A stretch of 6,074 nt of DNA from Phycisphaerae bacterium (GTDB taxonomy: Bacteria > Planctomycetota > Phycisphaerae > UBA1845 > PWPN01), in NCBI GenBank assembly GCA_026647385.1, contig JAPKGY010000212.1, forward strand, positions 1-6,074, given 5' to 3'. Below the pieces are notes generated by a model. The model was not told the DNA's origin, ran no database searches, and saw nothing but the letters and a program-made list of their open reading frames with translations. Position numbers and translations under genes: made by a program. This document shows positions 5,701 to 6,074 of this stretch, piece after piece. The number at the start of each line of letters is the position of its first letter. Position 1 is the first letter of the stretch.

Positions 5701-6074
5701 GTGTTGTAGGTGCTCAGAGCGGCTGCGGACACGAGCAGCGACGGAGAGATGGTGAAATGAATCGGATCGTTCATGCCGTCGGCCAGCGGCTCACTGAAGG
5801 ACAGAAGGATCGTCGTGTCGCTCAATACCGCCGCCGCGAGAAGCCGCGGCGCGGTGTTGTCCACCGGCGGATTGCCTTGAAAGGAGACGCGGCTGTCGGG
5901 ATCGATCAGCCGGGTGCCGTTGCCCGCGGTGAGGTTGACGGCTCTCAACTGGTACTCGACCTGCTCCTGAGACGCCGTCGTGAGCTGCACGGTGGTCGAC
6001 GTGCCCCGGGTCGCGCTCAGGACCGCAAGGTCGGGCGATTCGATGCGATAGGACGCAGCCGCGGTGGCGTTGTC
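2706..6074 (-). CDS. Large Ca2+-repeat protein with binary-toxin-B/protective-antigen-like module (5' partial, 3' disrupted)
   Basis: The frame is open to the right edge, so the protein starts outside the window. The GTG at 5990 is only the first possible internal start, and the 28 codons before it look equally protein-like. 1122 residues are visible. Numbering from the window edge: the tail of an Ig-like domain (to ~68); two SbsA/Big_5-type Ig-like domains (~74-170, containing APRLLAAAVLSDTTILLSFS, and ~176-268); an acidic Ca2+-repeat block (308-429); a Ser/Thr-rich region resembling domain 2 of anthrax protective antigen (~440-720), including ELGGS, a conserved-looking Trp and IERTAGIEIDYGNG; a domain with FWAVLVSN and LRAGDKVQLWF (~721-818); and a second Ca2+-repeat block (~818-1098). 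Low Cys and many Asp/Ser/Thr residues fit an exported, calcium-stabilised protein, but no signal peptide or anchor is visible. The last ~10 residues (about SQRPTRRA) are probably read from IS-derived sequence. Function is unknown. Homology to toxin B components is inferred from remembered family patterns. Confidence 0.85.
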   Translation of the reverse strand, partial: DNATAAASYRIESPDLAVLSATRGTSTTVQLTTASQEQVEYQLRAVNLTAGNGTRLIDPDSRVSFQGNPPVDNTAPRLLAAAVLSDTTILLSFSEPLADGMNDPIHFTISPSLLVSAAALSTYNTQILLTTLPMQAGLKYRVTVAPGIQDKAGNLIEAGHDTATFTFNGQTTLDGADILPRVIGAIATSNTGVRVTFSKAMGEGLEVEANYSITGADTSFLLVTNAKAGPDRIYVDLTTSSQAPGMYTVHVVNVLDSSGNPLMAPSGLLAPPEGVDPASATFRAISPVIDPGPDGSFGTGDDVNEHIDSDGDNFADWFETQGWFITVKFANGTASVTHVTSDPYSPDTDGDGLDDSVENQWSLDPRTDDTDADHLTDGDEFNVYYSDPSNQDTDGDGIGDFLEVDFFRTSPILADTDGDQFNDARELFESSRNPLLSDLPVPQITVGGIRLDLEITSSFTDEQGTTTEVRDSSSTSFAQSRSNTLSTSSTTSTEAENNFSQKLGFELGGSAKEGFEGKVTGEAGFEQSRSQGFSSTVDSENAKSSQQEWERSVENALSKSQNRSVTRNIESALIQATVNLANRSDVAFSITNLEISVLQQDRQSGLNFQPIATLRPSGDSTPTFNLGPLDGERGPIIFESTSVFPNLVDSLMREPTGLVFKVVNFDIFDELGRNFAFSSQEVIERTAGIEIDYGNGVVEKFRVATASTFDANGLAVGITLQRGLEIAGLTRAAGDDPPLPPGPLTPALRNSYGTYLNTVSKAERLTRVRGVQNDRSTIPQKRFWAVLVSNPDLPESTNFSDIPLRAGDKVQLWFTSDADDDKLFAREEYLYGSKDDDTDTDDDGLGDFFEIRTGWTVNRLPGLPYKAFPDPARPDSDLDGLTDKQESTEGTDPHRADTDEDGIPDKLEIQGPLEVVLFDGDANEKNDVILTIQPYQSTFPIIQAGPNGILNSTVAGDDIASALLGRIVPGPNGVLDTVPSGDDYIEVAHARLFATDPLNRDTDGDGLPDGRELILGTNPNSQDAGRILDSDHDGLSDNEEDQGWTAKVNGADTHVTSNKLRDDTDLDGLPDVYERAIGSNPRLRDTDGDNLSDFVEFDPADQDNYYNAAAMDDASQRPTRRA
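2781..3623 (-). repeat. Second Ca2+-binding Asp-rich repeat block
   Basis: Seven canonical D-x-D-x-D-x-[LIF]-x-D-x-x-E copies are present: DTDDDGLGDFFE, DSDLDGLTDKQE, DTDEDGIPDKLE, DTDGDGLPDGRE, DSDHDGLSDNEE, DTDLDGLPDVYE and DTDGDNLSDFVE. A variant leads the block (DADDDKLFAREE followed by YLYGS). Two GW inserts (RTGWTVNRL, DQGWTAKVNGADTHVTSN) repeat the arrangement of the first block. Two GPNG...GDD motifs lie in the middle (about 3126-3173 and 3201-3248). The block probably forms a rigid calcium-bound stalk at the C-terminal side of the toxin-B-like module. The final copy ends about 30 residues before the stop that IS sequence appears to supply. Confidence 0.85.
3915..4757 (-). other. Protein region resembling protective-antigen domain 2 (pore-forming module)
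   Basis: This part of the large gene follows the first Ca2+ block directly, as in anthrax protective antigen, where the calcium domain precedes pore-forming domain 2. It begins with a hydrophobic strand (ITVGGIRLDLEI), then a Ser/Thr-rich stretch (SSSTSFAQSRSNTLSTSST), then alternating polar/apolar residues with FELGGSAKEGF, a Trp in QQEWERSVENA, ALIQATVNLANRSDVAFSI followed by LNFQPIATL, and IERTAGIEIDYGNGVVEKF. From memory, protective antigen has corresponding pieces in the same order: an S/T-rich loop, FDIGGSVSAGF, ERTWAE, LNANIRYVNTG, QTLATI and QETTARIIFNGK. In toxins this region supplies the beta-barrel strands of a heptameric pore. Whether this protein oligomerises or makes pores is not shown by sequence alone. 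Confidence 0.6.
4788..5153 (-). repeat. First Ca2+-binding Asp-rich repeat block
   Basis: Five copies of the pattern D-x-D-x-D-x-[LIF]-x-D-x-x-E are seen in the translation: DSDGDNFADWFE, DTDGDGLDDSVE, DTDADHLTDGDE, DTDGDGIGDFLE and DTDGDQFNDARE. The pattern is typical of thrombospondin type-3-like and binary-toxin-B calcium loops, where the acidic side chains bind Ca2+. The first two copies are separated by a GW-containing insert (ETQGWFITVKF, then THVTSDPYSP), an arrangement close to the double calcium site of protective antigen. On DNA the copies appear as degenerate repeats of the type ccgtcggtgtc on the plus strand. Confidence 0.85.

Noticed and set aside
5988..5990. GTG at 5990 as the start of the large protein
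   Set aside because: The same frame is open and protein-like through to the window edge at 6074, with Ig-like sequence on both sides and no ribosome site.

Overview
The window comes from a GC-rich bacterium, most plausibly a planctomycete or a similar large-genome, surface-protein-rich lineage. This is inferred from two things: the IS66 transposase subtype, and a giant acidic protein carrying calcium repeats and GPNG/GDD motifs. No 16S rRNA or other marker is present to prove it. All supported genes lie on the minus strand, so the biological order runs from the right edge to the left edge.

Region by region, in reading order. (1) Positions 6074 to about 2706 hold a large extracellular-type protein, open at the right edge of the window (its 5' end is missing). 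It has Ig-like domains, a block of acidic Ca2+-binding repeats, a region that strikingly resembles the pore-forming part of anthrax protective antigen and related binary-toxin B components, and a second block of Ca2+ repeats. (2) About 2724 to 195 is an IS66-family insertion sequence in the same orientation. It keeps only the last ~44 codons of tnpA, a tnpB interrupted by an apparent one-base deletion, a full-length tnpC transposase with all three DDE residues, and a right terminus beginning GTAAGC. No left terminus is visible. The large gene now stops at a TGA inside or at the edge of the IS remnant, so its 3' end was probably lost or replaced. (3) Positions 194 to 1 are flanking DNA of lower GC (about 55%) with one open minus-strand frame that may be part of a gene running off the left edge.

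The IS carries more RNA-level structure than expected. There is a 15-bp hairpin in the tnpA tail just before tnpB, a textbook intrinsic terminator between tnpB and tnpC, a weak promoter-like sequence placed so that tnpC could be leaderless, and a long inverted repeat next to the right end. The tnpB frameshift joins tnpB and tnpC into one 759-codon open frame that runs through the terminator. I read this as a mutation or sequencing error, not a natural fusion.

The most interesting content is the binary-toxin-B-like module inside a large, probably secreted, repeat protein, together with the terminator that would limit transposase expression.
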